A stretch of 64,000 nt of DNA from Streptomyces lincolnensis. Its GTDB lineage: Bacteria; Actinomycetota; Actinomycetes; Streptomycetales; Streptomycetaceae. The notes beneath the pieces were generated by a model that saw nothing but the letters and a program-made list of their open reading frames with translations, searched no databases and was not told the origin of the DNA. The DNA lies in contig NZ_CP016438.1 in the NCBI RefSeq assembly GCF_001685355.1, positions 10,230,001 through 10,294,000 of the forward strand, written 5' to 3'. Positions within the stretch are counted from its first letter, which is position 1. Each line of letters begins with the position of its first letter. This document shows, one piece after another, positions 1 to 9,121 of this stretch. Position numbers and translations under genes: made by a program.

Positions 1-2633
1 CCGGCCATTGCTTTCTCGAGAGATCTCGGCAGGGGACTGGAGGGCTCGAATTCGTATGCGGCCTCCAGATGGGATGGCGAGAGATACAGGACGCCGGCCA
101 GATGGCCGCTTGCTTGCGGGGCGGCCCTGTCCGCGACGGTGACGCCGGTGATGTGGCAGGGGCTTAGTGGTTCATCGCCGGTCAGCTGTGCCCAGTGGGG
201 GAGGGAGAAGTGGCTGTCGGTGGCGGGCTCGGCGAGGTTGTTCTCGGCGAGGAGCAGGGCTGCGTCGTAGGCGTCGTGGCTCCACAGCACGCGGCAGTCG
301 ACCCAGCTGTCCGCCGTGACGGTGCCGCGACTGCTGCAGACCTCTATTTTCTCCAGTCGGCTGCGCCGGTCCTGGATGTGCGCAGCGGTGAGGACCAGAC
401 GCGGGCCCAGCAGGAAGCCAGTACCCAGTTGCTTGAACCCGCTTCCGGCGTGCGCTGGGTCACTGGTGCTGGCGATCATGACGAGCCGTGTGTGTGACGG
501 TTCGTCTGGCCATCGCTTGGGCGTGGCGTCGACCGGGGAGATGCGGATGACCTCGGCGTGGTCGATGAGGCGGCGCAATTCGCGGTCGCTTTCGAAGCCC
601 TCACTCGACCCTTCAGCCATTGCCACAAGGCTGTCCCAGGCCGTGGGGGTGAGCGTTCCGAGGATCATGACAGGTGCCCGCTGGGTGTCCTCGATCAAGT
701 CACGCAGGGTGCGTGCCATGTCTGCGATGGGGAAACCGGGAACCGTCGTGTACGTCTGGAGATCGTTGAGCATGACGACTGTTCGGGGACCGACATCGGG
801 TGCCCCCCGCGCCAACGTGAGGGAGGCGTCAGGCGACCACGCCCTCCAGTCGTCCGGCATCTCCTGGGTGGCGCGTGCTGCGGCGTAGGTTTTGCCCGAA
901 CCGGGCTCCCCCACCAGCACTGCAAGAGTGCTGTGGCCGTTGACTGCCCGGCCCATGGCCTCGCGTAGGCGAGCGTCCACGTTACGCTCGATGTAGCGCA
1001 GCAGGTGGTCCTCGTGCGAGGGCGGGGCCTCCCGGACGGGGAGCCCCACCGGGCTCGGCGTGCTCACCCGGTCGGCGAACGGCAGGGCATCCGGGCTTAT
1101 GGTCCGGCTGCCGTCCCCGCCCGCTGCTGCACCGCGCGCGGCGAGGAAGTCGCCGACCGGGCCCGCGCCCCGCTGCGTGACGAAGGCTCCCATCTCGCGG
1201 CGTACGAGTTCCTGTACCGTGGTGATCTCGTGCCGTCGCTGTGAACCGAGCAGGGCCTCCCTCACGCCGGCGCGGAAGCGGAACGGCATCTGTTCCATGT
1301 CCGTGCGCCCGTCCCGGGCTGCACGTTCCCAGGACTCGAAGAGCCCGCCGAGCGCGACCTCCGCGAGGTGCCCGGGTTCCGAGTCCGGGAGCATGATCTG
1401 TCGTACGAGGTTCATCACCGGCAGATTCAGCGGCACGGCGGACAGGTAGCCGGCCAGCGTCTGGGCGATCGGAGATGCGCCGGCCCGGAAGTGGCGGAGG
1501 ATCTCGTCGACGGCGACCGGCCGGTTGTGGACCGGGCCCGGCGGGACGGGCGGAGACGCGGTCAGGCCCTCCGGACTGCGGGAAACGGTCAGACACGGCA
1601 GGCGGCTCCAGCGGCCGCCGCCTGCCACCAGCTCCGCCAGTGCGGAGATCGAGCTGGCGCTCACCTCCACGACTGGGATCGCGATGCCTTCGGCGAGGGC
1701 ATCGCGGCGACGTTGGCTGCGGCGGCTTCCTGCGACAGGTCCCAGCCGCCAGGATGTATTGGGGGCGGCAGGCTTGGGGGCCCTGACCATATGCGGCTGG
1801 GGTCGGACGGCGCCGCGGTCCCACAGCCTGCGGGGCAAAACGTTGAGCAGGGCGACTGGGCCGTGGGACGACCAGTGCCGCAGCACGTCCTGGACCCCGG
1901 AAGTATTCCAGCCGTCGGCCACCGTGTCCGTGACGACGAGCACCAGGCGGTGGCCTGCAGGGTCGGCGACTTCCTGGACACTGCGGGGCTCGCCACTGGC
2001 CCGGGCGACGGACGGGGCTTCGTCTGGTCCCGTACCGCTCAGGTACCAGGTCCGCACGTCGCGGAAGATGCCGGTCTGGGCGAAGACGCGGCGGAGTTCG
2101 GTCACCAGGTCGTGCCAGAGCCGCATCGAGTGGTGAGTGTCCACGACGAGGGCGAGGTCCAGCCACCGGCCCCTGCAGGGACGGATGACCGGGACCGGGA
2201 GGCACTGCTCGATGGTGCTCCGGACGGTGAGTTCTTCGTCGAGTTCACCTCGGGCGGCATCGCCGGGCAGGCCGGCATGCCGTCCGAGAGGCCGCAGTGC
2301 CCGCATCACGGCCAGGGGGTCGTGCAGGGACGCGGCACGCCGGACGCGGACGAGGTCGGCATGCCGTGGGGCTGAGCCGGGGGTGTCGGTTATGTCGGCG
2401 GCACTGTAGAACTGTTCGGCGGGAGGCGGATCGGTGGAGGAAGCCGCTGGTGAGGGAGAGTCCAGCGCCCGTGGCGGCTGGGCGCTCCCGTCGACGTGCG
2501 CGTCACTCGGGTGGTCGGGGGGTCGGATGCCGGGACCGTCGATGCGGGCGGCCAGCCACAGGATCTCCGCCAGTTCCTCGGGCCCGGCGTTGACGCCGGA
2601 CGCACCGAGGGCGTCGAACAGTTCCTCGATCAT
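1..2633 (-). CDS. vWA / P-loop NTPase / trypsin-like fusion protein (C-terminus outside window)
   Basis: One open frame of 877 codons runs from the ATG at 2633, which overlaps the MoxR stop as ATGA, off the left edge. Visible modules in order: a vWA-like segment at about residues 155-330 with metal-site motif DTHHSM (D165, S169; the usual first Ser of DxSxS is His167); a P-loop NTPase with Walker A GEPGSGKT (575-582) and a Walker-B-like VVMLNDLQ about 45 residues on; then a trypsin-like domain with LVLTAAH (catalytic His752) and DAALLLAE (likely Asp790). The nucleophile Ser lies beyond the window. Seen directly: the frame and motifs. Inferred: the effector/sensor partner of the MoxR ATPase, resembling the SAV_2336-type vWA proteins of Streptomyces. 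No stop interrupts the frame. Confidence 0.85.
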   Translation of the reverse strand, partial: MIEELFDALGASGVNAGPEELAEILWLAARIDGPGIRPPDHPSDAHVDGSAQPPRALDSPSPAASSTDPPPAEQFYSAADITDTPGSAPRHADLVRVRRAASLHDPLAVMRALRPLGRHAGLPGDAARGELDEELTVRSTIEQCLPVPVIRPCRGRWLDLALVVDTHHSMRLWHDLVTELRRVFAQTGIFRDVRTWYLSGTGPDEAPSVARASGEPRSVQEVADPAGHRLVLVVTDTVADGWNTSGVQDVLRHWSSHGPVALLNVLPRRLWDRGAVRPQPHMVRAPKPAAPNTSWRLGPVAGSRRSQRRRDALAEGIAIPVVEVSASSISALAELVAGGGRWSRLPCLTVSRSPEGLTASPPVPPGPVHNRPVAVDEILRHFRAGASPIAQTLAGYLSAVPLNLPVMNLVRQIMLPDSEPGHLAEVALGGLFESWERAARDGRTDMEQMPFRFRAGVREALLGSQRRHEITTVQELVRREMGAFVTQRGAGPVGDFLAARGAAAGGDGSRTISPDALPFADRVSTPSPVGLPVREAPPSHEDHLLRYIERNVDARLREAMGRAVNGHSTLAVLVGEPGSGKTYAAARATQEMPDDWRAWSPDASLTLARGAPDVGPRTVVMLNDLQTYTTVPGFPIADMARTLRDLIEDTQRAPVMILGTLTPTAWDSLVAMAEGSSEGFESDRELRRLIDHAEVIRISPVDATPKRWPDEPSHTRLVMIASTSDPAHAGSGFKQLGTGFLLGPRLVLTAAHIQDRRSRLEKIEVCSSRGTVTADSWVDCRVLWSHDAYDAALLLAENNLAEPATDSHFSLPHWAQLTGDEPLSPCHITGVTVADRAAPQASGHLAGVLYLSPSHLEAAYEFEPSSPLPRSLEKAMA

Positions 2634-3775
2634 GTCAGCGGGCCGGTGAGGCGTTGCAGGACGGTGTCGAGGAACGTGGTGCGGTCGCCGTCATCTGACC
2701 ATGCCCCGCTGAGCCTGAGCTGTACGGCGTTGAGTAGCTGGTCGGTTGCGAGGTCGCCCTCCACACGCCGCGTGAGGAAGGCCTCGATGAGGTCGTGGTA
2801 CGGCTCGTCGGCTCCCGCTTGCAGGTCGAGTCGCTGCCGGACGATCTGTGTCAGTTTCTCGCGGCTGGGCGCCTCCACGTTGAGTCGGATGCAGCGGCGC
2901 AGGAACGGCGGCGGGAAGTCGCGTTCGCCGTTGCTGGTCAGGACGATGATGGGGAAGCTGAGGCACTGGACGCGGCCGCGTTCGATCTCCACATGAGGTT
3001 CCGGGTCGTCCTGCGTACCGATCTTTACTTTGGACTGGTGGGCGGCGATCCGCGCGAGCTCGGGGATCTCGAAGGAGCCCTCCTCGAAGACGGTGAGCAG
3101 GTCGCCGGGAAGGTCGATGTCGCTCTTGTCGATTTCGTCAACGAGGAGCACGCGGGGCCGTTCCTGGGCCACGAGCGCGGTGCCCAGGGGGCCGAGGCGC
3201 AGGTATGGGGCAATGGGGCCACCCGGTGTACGGGGGCCGGCGGCGGGAGGCGGCGAGGTGATGGAGGTGGGCTGGCGGGGTGTCAACTTGTCTGCGGAGT
3301 GTTGTCCTTTGACAAGCGCGGCGGCTGCCGCGTCGAGGTGGCGCAGGTTGGCGTCGTGCAGTCGTCCGATGGCGTCGTACTGGTAGAGGCCGTCGCGCAG
3401 GGAACTGCGGCTGGTGATGGGCCAGTGCAGTACTGGGCCAAGTTCCAGGTCGGCAGCGATGCTGTGGGCGAGCGTCGATTTGCCGACGCCGGGCTTGCCG
3501 GTGACGAGTAGCGGCCGGCGCAGATACAGCGCCGTGTTCACGGCGTCTATCTCTGCCTCGTCGGGCACATAGCCGGCGCCGCGGCTAAGGGTTTCGTCCC
3601 AGGCGGCCCCGAAGGTACCGGGCGGGGTATAGCCGGGGTCGGGCTCGCCCTTGAAGGCCCGCCACGGCGGACGGTGTTCGGTGAGGCGGGCCTGCCTGTC
3701 AGCAGGCGTCCCAGCGCCCTGGTAGATCCACCAGTCCTTGGTTGCTTCCGCCGCAGCCACCCTGTCTCCATTCAT
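2630..3775 (-). CDS. MoxR-family AAA+ ATPase
   Basis: 381-residue AAA+ ATPase. Walker A GKPGVGKST at 93-101, Walker B LLVDEID at 210-216, and a sensor/arginine-finger segment TSNGERDFPPPFLRRC at 280-295. The MoxR/RavA-like pattern (VLLVDEIDKSDIDLP) fits the ATPases that partner with vWA proteins. The start is set at 3775 because this ATG overlaps the TGA of the upstream caspase gene (ATGA at 3772-3775); a longer frame to 3820 would run into that gene. The stop overlaps the vWA-fusion start in the same way. By family knowledge it would remodel or load partner proteins in an ATP-dependent manner as the central NTPase of the conflict system. Confidence 0.9.
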   Translation of the reverse strand: MNGDRVAAAEATKDWWIYQGAGTPADRQARLTEHRPPWRAFKGEPDPGYTPPGTFGAAWDETLSRGAGYVPDEAEIDAVNTALYLRRPLLVTGKPGVGKSTLAHSIAADLELGPVLHWPITSRSSLRDGLYQYDAIGRLHDANLRHLDAAAAALVKGQHSADKLTPRQPTSITSPPPAAGPRTPGGPIAPYLRLGPLGTALVAQERPRVLLVDEIDKSDIDLPGDLLTVFEEGSFEIPELARIAAHQSKVKIGTQDDPEPHVEIERGRVQCLSFPIIVLTSNGERDFPPPFLRRCIRLNVEAPSREKLTQIVRQRLDLQAGADEPYHDLIEAFLTRRVEGDLATDQLLNAVQLRLSGAWSDDGDRTTFLDTVLQRLTGPLT

Positions 3776-5688
3776 GACGTGAGCGTCCGTCCTCCGGGAA
3801 TGCGCCCGGGGTCGTCCCACATGAGGGCGAGAGGACGCTGGGCGATTCGTGCCTGCCGGAGCCGGGCGGGCAGAGTCTGTACGTCGAGTTGGGCAGTTCC
3901 TGCCGCCAGCGCGGTGCGGATCGGCTCGGCCGCCTCTCCCTGGAAGTCAGCTGGTCGGCGCCAGATAGCTATCGGCACCCCACCGTCGAGTATGGCGTCC
4001 AGCGTGTCCATGATCATGGGTTCCGTGACCTCGGCGAGGACGCATACGGGCGGCCCGGCCTGTTGGAGTGTGGCGCCAAGATTCGCGGACACGTCACTGT
4101 CGCGGATGTCGAGCACGGCATGCGGGTGCCGGCCGCCCTGGGTCCTGAGCCATGACCATTTGCGGCGCCAGGGTTCCACGGAGAGTCCATCGCGTTCGTC
4201 GGGGCAGCGCAGCAGGACATCGAAGTAGCAGCCGAGCTCTTTCGTCCTGTTGCCGCGCCAGGGGATGTGCCAGGACTCGAACGGCTCCTCCAGGAGGTCG
4301 TACGGCACGTGGAACTCGATGCGTGTCGGGGCGCACGAGGGGCGGGCGCCAAGTTGTTGGCCGAGCGCTGCGCGGACGGTTTCCAGATCCAGTGGCTGGC
4401 TCGCCTCCCATACGCTTTCGAACTTGTGCTGGTAGAGCCACATACGGGTCCAGTACCGGCTGTTGGCATCGTGCCTGAGCTGGACGTGCAGGGCCGGGCT
4501 TTCGGCGGCACGCTCCGGCGGCGCGGGCACAGGGGCCGTGCCGAGGCGCTCGCGGGTGCGGTCCACCCAGGCGTTGGCCTCGGCGGCCCAGTCGGGACTT
4601 CTCCTGGTGGCCCGGTCTGCCAGATGGCGTACGAAGGGCAGGGTGAGCGGGCGGTCCCGATGTCTGCCCTGGCGGCTGTCGAGGTCACGCACGATATCCA
4701 GAAGATCATCCGCGGGGAGCACGTCGCCGGGCGGAACGGCGCAGCCGGTGACCTCGAAAGCCCACCGGTAGGCGTCATAGGAGTACGGAGGTAACGGGCG
4801 ATTCCTCAGGAGCTGCCCGAGCTCGGTCCAGGCAGGCGGGTCGAGGACGGGCGCGTCGGACGGATCGGGAACGGTGCCGGTGACGTCGTCGGCCCAGTGG
4901 TCGCCGAAAAGGGTCGACCCCTCCCAGCCCTCGCTGATGACGAACTGCGGCTCCTGCCACGCCTCGCCCCTGGCGCGCATGATGCTGAAGTCCGCTTGGA
5001 CGGCGCGGGTGATGCCGACCAGCCCCTCGACACTCTCGTCGACCGCCTTGCCGTCCAGGCGTTTCAGCAGCGTGTCCGTGAACTGACCCGCCTGTCGTTC
5101 CGCTTGGTTCTGGGCCGCCTGACCGGGGCGTGCAGCGTAGAGAACGAATTGCCGTCGTTCGTGAATGAGGTCGCCGGCCTCGGGTTCGATGGTTCCGAAT
5201 CTGAGTTTCCTTGCCCGCTTGGCCTCGATGCGGCAGGTGTCGCCCACGGCGACGAGGCGGCGGAAACGCCCTCCGGCGACATTGCTCGATCGCCACCAGC
5301 GCAGAGCGGCCTGGAGGTTGAGGTGGCGGGTGAGGAGGGTCGTGGCATCCGTGAAAGGGAGGAGCAGCTGCTGCCTTTCATCAACGAAGCCATGCCCCGC
5401 CCAGTAGATCCACAAAAGATCTCCGTCGCATTTGGGGAGTTCCTCGAAGAGCACCCGGTGGACGTTCTCAAGAGTGGCCGACGGACAGGTTCTGGCGCGG
5501 GTTTGGTCCAGGGGCGACAGCAGCAAATGCACATGGGACGGTGGCACGCCAGCTTGGCCGGTGAGCCAGTCGGCGAAGCGAACCGCGTCGCGTGCCGGGC
5601 CGGGAAGCGACCAACCAGCGCCCACCTGATAGGATTCGATGCCCACGACCAGTGCAAAGACCCTCTCGGGATCGAGAGCGGGGGTCAT
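3772..5688 (-). CDS. Caspase-like protease with VMAP-C-like C-terminal region
   Basis: 638 residues. The N-terminal caspase/C14 fold shows VFALVVGIESY (10-20), the catalytic His in YWAGHGF (His99) and the catalytic Cys in VGDTC (Cys152). The C-terminal third carries IEFHVPYDLLEEPFESWHIP and a late PVCVLAEVT...GGVPIAIWRRP segment, which match the pattern of the VMAP-C domain (vWA-MoxR-associated protein). That combination of caspase and VMAP-C next to MoxR and vWA genes is diagnostic of vWA-MoxR ternary systems. Start ATG 5688 overlaps the hydrolase stop and the stop overlaps the MoxR start, so all are translationally coupled. The middle region (about 160-400) is not recognised. Confidence 0.85.
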   Translation of the reverse strand: MTPALDPERVFALVVGIESYQVGAGWSLPGPARDAVRFADWLTGQAGVPPSHVHLLLSPLDQTRARTCPSATLENVHRVLFEELPKCDGDLLWIYWAGHGFVDERQQLLLPFTDATTLLTRHLNLQAALRWWRSSNVAGGRFRRLVAVGDTCRIEAKRARKLRFGTIEPEAGDLIHERRQFVLYAARPGQAAQNQAERQAGQFTDTLLKRLDGKAVDESVEGLVGITRAVQADFSIMRARGEAWQEPQFVISEGWEGSTLFGDHWADDVTGTVPDPSDAPVLDPPAWTELGQLLRNRPLPPYSYDAYRWAFEVTGCAVPPGDVLPADDLLDIVRDLDSRQGRHRDRPLTLPFVRHLADRATRRSPDWAAEANAWVDRTRERLGTAPVPAPPERAAESPALHVQLRHDANSRYWTRMWLYQHKFESVWEASQPLDLETVRAALGQQLGARPSCAPTRIEFHVPYDLLEEPFESWHIPWRGNRTKELGCYFDVLLRCPDERDGLSVEPWRRKWSWLRTQGGRHPHAVLDIRDSDVSANLGATLQQAGPPVCVLAEVTEPMIMDTLDAILDGGVPIAIWRRPADFQGEAAEPIRTALAAGTAQLDVQTLPARLRQARIAQRPLALMWDDPGRIPGGRTLTS

Positions 5689-6902
5689 CGCAGAGCCTCA
5701 CCGATCTGGTCGTAGACCGCGTCGAGCTTCCAGTACGCGCTGTGCGAGACGGGGAAAGGCTGCCGGCTACGCACCTCGTGATCGGCTACCCGAGAGTCGC
5801 CAGGAAAGACGGGCTCGGCCAGGTAGGAGAGCAGGTCCCTGCGGTCGTAGATGTTCAGCCACTGAGGGAAGCCGGGCGGCAGGGTAGCGCCGGGCGGGAG
5901 GCCGGCGAGGGCACCGAGTTCGTGCAGGAAGGGGGCCTGGGAACCGACCGTGACTAGTAGCCGTACCGACAGGGGCTGCTGGCGAACAGCGGCCAGGGCC
6001 AGAGCATCCACGAGGGCGATGCCACCGAGGCTGTGGCCGATCACGACGGGCGGTTCCGGGCTCTGCCCGATGACTTGTGCCAGGCGGTCGCGGAGCGGGC
6101 CGCCGCGTGCCTGGTAGCGCAGGATGTCCCCCACCTCGGATGCCCGGTCCGAGGTGAACTCGCCCCGCTGGCGGTCCAAGACAGATTGCGGAGTCAGGCG
6201 TAACCCAAGCTTGAGGAGCATGCCTGCTACCCGGGTCACAGGGCCGCGCGCTGTCCCGCCGATCCGGCTGCTCAGCAGGTCCACGATCCGGTCCCGTTCG
6301 TCGCCGGTGCATATCACCATGTCCTGGGCACCGGCGAGCAAGAGCGCAACGATGGCACGGCTCGTGGCAGTGGTGAGTTCCGCCGCGGAGGCATCATCCT
6401 GTGCAGCGGCGCACGCGTCACGGAACTCGTCGGAAGCCGCTATCTCATCCAGCGCCTCGCCGTAGCTGTCGATGAGGCCGACGTCCCTGAGCAGGTGGGT
6501 CAGCTCATCCGCTCCGTCCGTACCCCGCTGAAGCTCTCTGGGCAGCTTTCCGAGGCTGCTGGCGACCGACTCGCCCGCTGACTGCACGCCCGGCATCCCG
6601 AGTTCGTCATCTTCGGTGCCCAGCTCGGCGAGGACCCTAAGTTCGCAGAGTGGGTCGGTGAGGAGCAGCAACCACTCAGCTGCATCTGCTGCTTCGGGAT
6701 CACTGAGAGCGCCGCGTGTGGTTGCGATCCCTGGGACGGAAGCGCCGCCCGCGCTGAGTGTCGTTCCGAACGTGTCACCCCAGTAGCACGGCTCGACGTC
6801 CGCATCCTGGAATCGTTCAACCAGCCCTTTGCATACCCACCGGAACAGGTCGTCGAAGCGCTCGCGGCGCACCCCGGTTCCATGCACGAAGATGAATCGC
6901 AT
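5685..6902 (-). CDS. Alpha/beta-hydrolase, first gene of the vWA-MoxR operon
   Basis: 405 residues. It begins with MRFIFVHGTG (HGTG oxyanion-type motif at 7-10). The nucleophile elbow VIGHSLGG puts the catalytic Ser at 291, and a C-terminal SHSAYW supplies a candidate catalytic His near 390. A long poorly conserved stretch (about 60-280) separates strand 1 from the elbow, as in lipase-like or PGAP1-like hydrolases. Stop TGA overlaps the caspase ATG (5685-5688). Being the first gene of a tightly coupled operon, it is either an effector (lipid or ester hydrolysis) or an accessory enzyme of the system; the substrate cannot be told from sequence. Confidence 0.8.
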   Translation of the reverse strand: MRFIFVHGTGVRRERFDDLFRWVCKGLVERFQDADVEPCYWGDTFGTTLSAGGASVPGIATTRGALSDPEAADAAEWLLLLTDPLCELRVLAELGTEDDELGMPGVQSAGESVASSLGKLPRELQRGTDGADELTHLLRDVGLIDSYGEALDEIAASDEFRDACAAAQDDASAAELTTATSRAIVALLLAGAQDMVICTGDERDRIVDLLSSRIGGTARGPVTRVAGMLLKLGLRLTPQSVLDRQRGEFTSDRASEVGDILRYQARGGPLRDRLAQVIGQSPEPPVVIGHSLGGIALVDALALAAVRQQPLSVRLLVTVGSQAPFLHELGALAGLPPGATLPPGFPQWLNIYDRRDLLSYLAEPVFPGDSRVADHEVRSRQPFPVSHSAYWKLDAVYDQIGEALR

Positions 6903-7018
6903 CTATCCCCCCAACTTGCGTGTGCTGTACGGAGGATAGGGCGCATAGCGTTGCTAGAACACCTATTCAACCCATTCTCGTCATTCAAGTCTGCTTGTCC
7001 TGGGATGGTTGGTATGAG

Positions 7019-7192
7019 CGGGTGCGGTTGCTTCGGGGATGGGGCGCCCCCGTCGCGGAGATGCACGTCCGCGTCGGCGCCGACTTCGTCACCGTCGCCG
7101 ATGAAGGGCTGGCCCGCCCCGGCATCCTCGCTTGCCAGCCCTACGCGGACGCCGACATCGGCTACGCCGGCCGGGTGTCAGCCCATCACCCG
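7019..7192 (+). other. Orphan coding-like fragment
   Basis: A plus-strand frame with strong third-position G/C reads VRLLRGWGAPVAEMHVRVGA and then continues as plausible protein to about 7190, without a convincing start or stop. It sits between the conflict operon and the IS remnant and is probably the leftover of a gene broken by insertions. The family is not recognised. The rest of 6903-7192 holds only the upstream region of the operon; no clear promoter could be picked out. Confidence 0.25.
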
Positions 7193-7366
7193 CTATCCGG
7201 CGTGCTCATCAATCCATTCTTGGGGGATGAGAGCGTCTCTGTTGCGCCCGTTGTATCGGACGCAGTCCTGGTACCACTGGTCGGGCTCGTTACGCCGGAG
7301 CAGCCCACCATCTCGGCGGGGATGTTGCGCCGGGCGCCACCGGTTCGCAGCACGTACATCACGCTA
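7193..7366 (-). pseudogene. IS5-family transposase remnant, left part, joined to an unknown C-terminal fragment
   Basis: Reading minus from 7366, the frame gives [20 protein letters not shown] then VGCSGV, nearly the same as the IS5-type transposase at 59.5 kb ([20 protein letters not shown]). At about 7290 the similarity stops; in another minus frame [20 protein letters not shown] and ten more residues follow up to a TAG at 7195. So a transposase N-terminus is joined to the tail of an unrelated gene. The remaining upstream piece lies at 9254-9302, on the other side of the IS630 element. Confidence 0.65.
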
Positions 7367-7450
7367 GTGCTGTGACCGGGAAGGTTCGCCGGGTTGGTGG
7401 TCGTGGCGGTTGGATGTGCGGTGACGTTCGATCCGACCGCTGGAGGTGCG

Positions 7451-8572
7451 GTGGCTGAGCCTGTCCGTGTGCGAAGACTGACTGACCAGGAGGGGCAGCG
7501 GCTGCAGCAGATCGTGCGTCGGGGCAGCACGAGTTCTGTGCGCTATCGGCGCGCGATGATGCTGCTGGCCTCGGCCGGCGGGAACCGCGTGCCGGTGATC
7601 GCACAACTGGTGCAGGCCGACGAGGACACCGTCCGGGACGTGATCCACCGCTTCAACGAGATCGGCCTGGCCTGCCTGGACCCTCAGTGGGCGGGAGGCC
7701 GTCCCCGCCTTCTCAAGCCTGACGACGAGGACTTCGTCATCCAGACGGCTACCACCCGCCCTGCGAAGCTCGGCCATCCCTTCACCTGTTGGTCGCTGCG
7801 CAAACTCGTCGCCTACCTGCGGAAAGTCCACGGCCGAGTCATCCGGATCGGCCGCGAGGCATTACGTTGCCTGCTCGCCCGCCGTGGCGTCACCTTCCAG
7901 CGCACCAAGACATGGAAGGAGTCCCCCGACCCGGAACGCGAGCCGAAGCTGGACCGGATCGTGGAGGTGCTGGACCGTTTCCCGGACCGGGTCTTCGCGT
8001 TCGACGAGTTCGGCCCGCTCGGAATCCGGCCCACCGCAGGCTCGGGCTGGGCCAAGCAGGGTCACCCCGACCGGCTGCCCGCCACCTACCACCGCACCCA
8101 CGGCGTCCGGTACTTTCACGGATGCTACTCGGTCGGCGACGACCGCCTGTGGGGCGTCAACCGCCGCAGGAAAGGTGCCGCGAACACGCTGGTCGCGCTG
8201 AAGTCGATCCGCGCCGCCCGGCCTGACGGCGCCCCGATCTACGTGATCATGGACAATCTGTCCGCCCACAAGGGCGCCGACATCCGCCGCTGGGCGAAGA
8301 AGAGCAAGGTCGAGTTGTGCTTTACCCCGACCTACGCCTCGTGGGCGAACCCGATCGAGGCGCACTTCGGACCGCTGAGGCAGTTCACCATCGCCAACTC
8401 CCATCACCTCAACCACCCAGTGCAGACCCGGGCCCTGCACGCGTACCTGTGGTGGCGTAACGCCAATGCCCGCCACCGCGACGTCCTGGCCGCCGAGCGC
8501 AAGGAACGTGCCCGCGTCCGTAGCGAGAAAGGCATCCGCTGGGGCGGCCGACCCCTTCCGGCAGCGGCTTGA
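7451..8572 (+). CDS. IS630-family transposase
   Basis: 373 residues from a GTG at 7451 preceded by GGAGGT. The N-terminal HTH region (about 10-80, with VRYRRAMMLLA and the DEDTVRDVI helix) is followed by the DDE catalytic core: FAFDEFG (D185), YVIMDNLSAH (D268) and WANPIEAHFGPLR (E303). Length and motif spacing are normal for IS630, so the enzyme may be active. Its stop codon directly abuts that of the GNAT passenger gene on the other strand. Confidence 0.9.
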   Translation: MAEPVRVRRLTDQEGQRLQQIVRRGSTSSVRYRRAMMLLASAGGNRVPVIAQLVQADEDTVRDVIHRFNEIGLACLDPQWAGGRPRLLKPDDEDFVIQTATTRPAKLGHPFTCWSLRKLVAYLRKVHGRVIRIGREALRCLLARRGVTFQRTKTWKESPDPEREPKLDRIVEVLDRFPDRVFAFDEFGPLGIRPTAGSGWAKQGHPDRLPATYHRTHGVRYFHGCYSVGDDRLWGVNRRRKGAANTLVALKSIRAARPDGAPIYVIMDNLSAHKGADIRRWAKKSKVELCFTPTYASWANPIEAHFGPLRQFTIANSHHLNHPVQTRALHAYLWWRNANARHRDVLAAERKERARVRSEKGIRWGGRPLPAAA

Positions 8573-9121
8573 TCAGACAGGGACTTCAAATATGGTTTCG
8601 AGGCCGTCTTCCTCATCCCATTGCTCTCCGACCTCCACAAAGCCGAACCCGGATATCGTGGCCAGGGATGCGGTGTTGTCAGGACTGATCGTCACCCGCA
8701 CGGTCCTGACTCCGGGTTCGGCAACAGACCGATGTATCAACTCGGCCAGAATCGCCCTGGCGTAGCCCTGACGGCGGTAGGCGGGGGCCACGGAGTAACC
8801 GAGCTCCACCATGCCTGCCTCATCTGGCGGCCCGTGGAACCCGGCATACCCCACGACGGCACCTTCCGGCTCGGCTACCACAGTCTGCGTGAGCCACCCC
8901 GCGCAACCCGGGTCCGAGATGAGCTGATTGATCCGGTACTGCCACACCCACTTTGCTGTGTCCGTGACGAAGTACTCGGTGAGAGCGATACCTGCTTCGG
9001 CACTGGCTTGAGTCAGATCGTCGTTCAGCAAGGCGGTCATGGCCGTGCTCGATAACTCAACAAATCGTACGGACCTCGGGCTGGTGGGGACTGCGGTCCG
9101 GAGCTCGGCTTTGTCTGTCAC
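8573..9121 (-). CDS. GNAT-family N-acetyltransferase, passenger in the IS630 element
   Basis: 182 residues in the longest frame (GTG at 9121; a later ATG at 9040 is possible). It has the GNAT core: ELGYSVAPAYRRQGYARAIL holds the acetyl-CoA loop (R/Q-x-x-G-x-A), followed by VRVTISPDNTASLATISGFG, the usual strand 5/helix segment. It lies wholly inside the IS630 terminal repeats and ends on the base next to the transposase stop. The substrate is unknown; small-molecule or N-terminal acetylation are both possible. Being inside the element it may move with it. Confidence 0.8.
   Translation of the reverse strand: MTDKAELRTAVPTSPRSVRFVELSSTAMTALLNDDLTQASAEAGIALTEYFVTDTAKWVWQYRINQLISDPGCAGWLTQTVVAEPEGAVVGYAGFHGPPDEAGMVELGYSVAPAYRRQGYARAILAELIHRSVAEPGVRTVRVTISPDNTASLATISGFGFVEVGEQWDEEDGLETIFEVPV

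Noticed and set aside
982..2205. A 407-codon minus frame rich in Pro and Arg
   Set aside because: Out of phase with the vWA/P-loop/trypsin frame, which carries real motifs at both ends; the Pro/Arg-rich composition is typical of a wrong frame.
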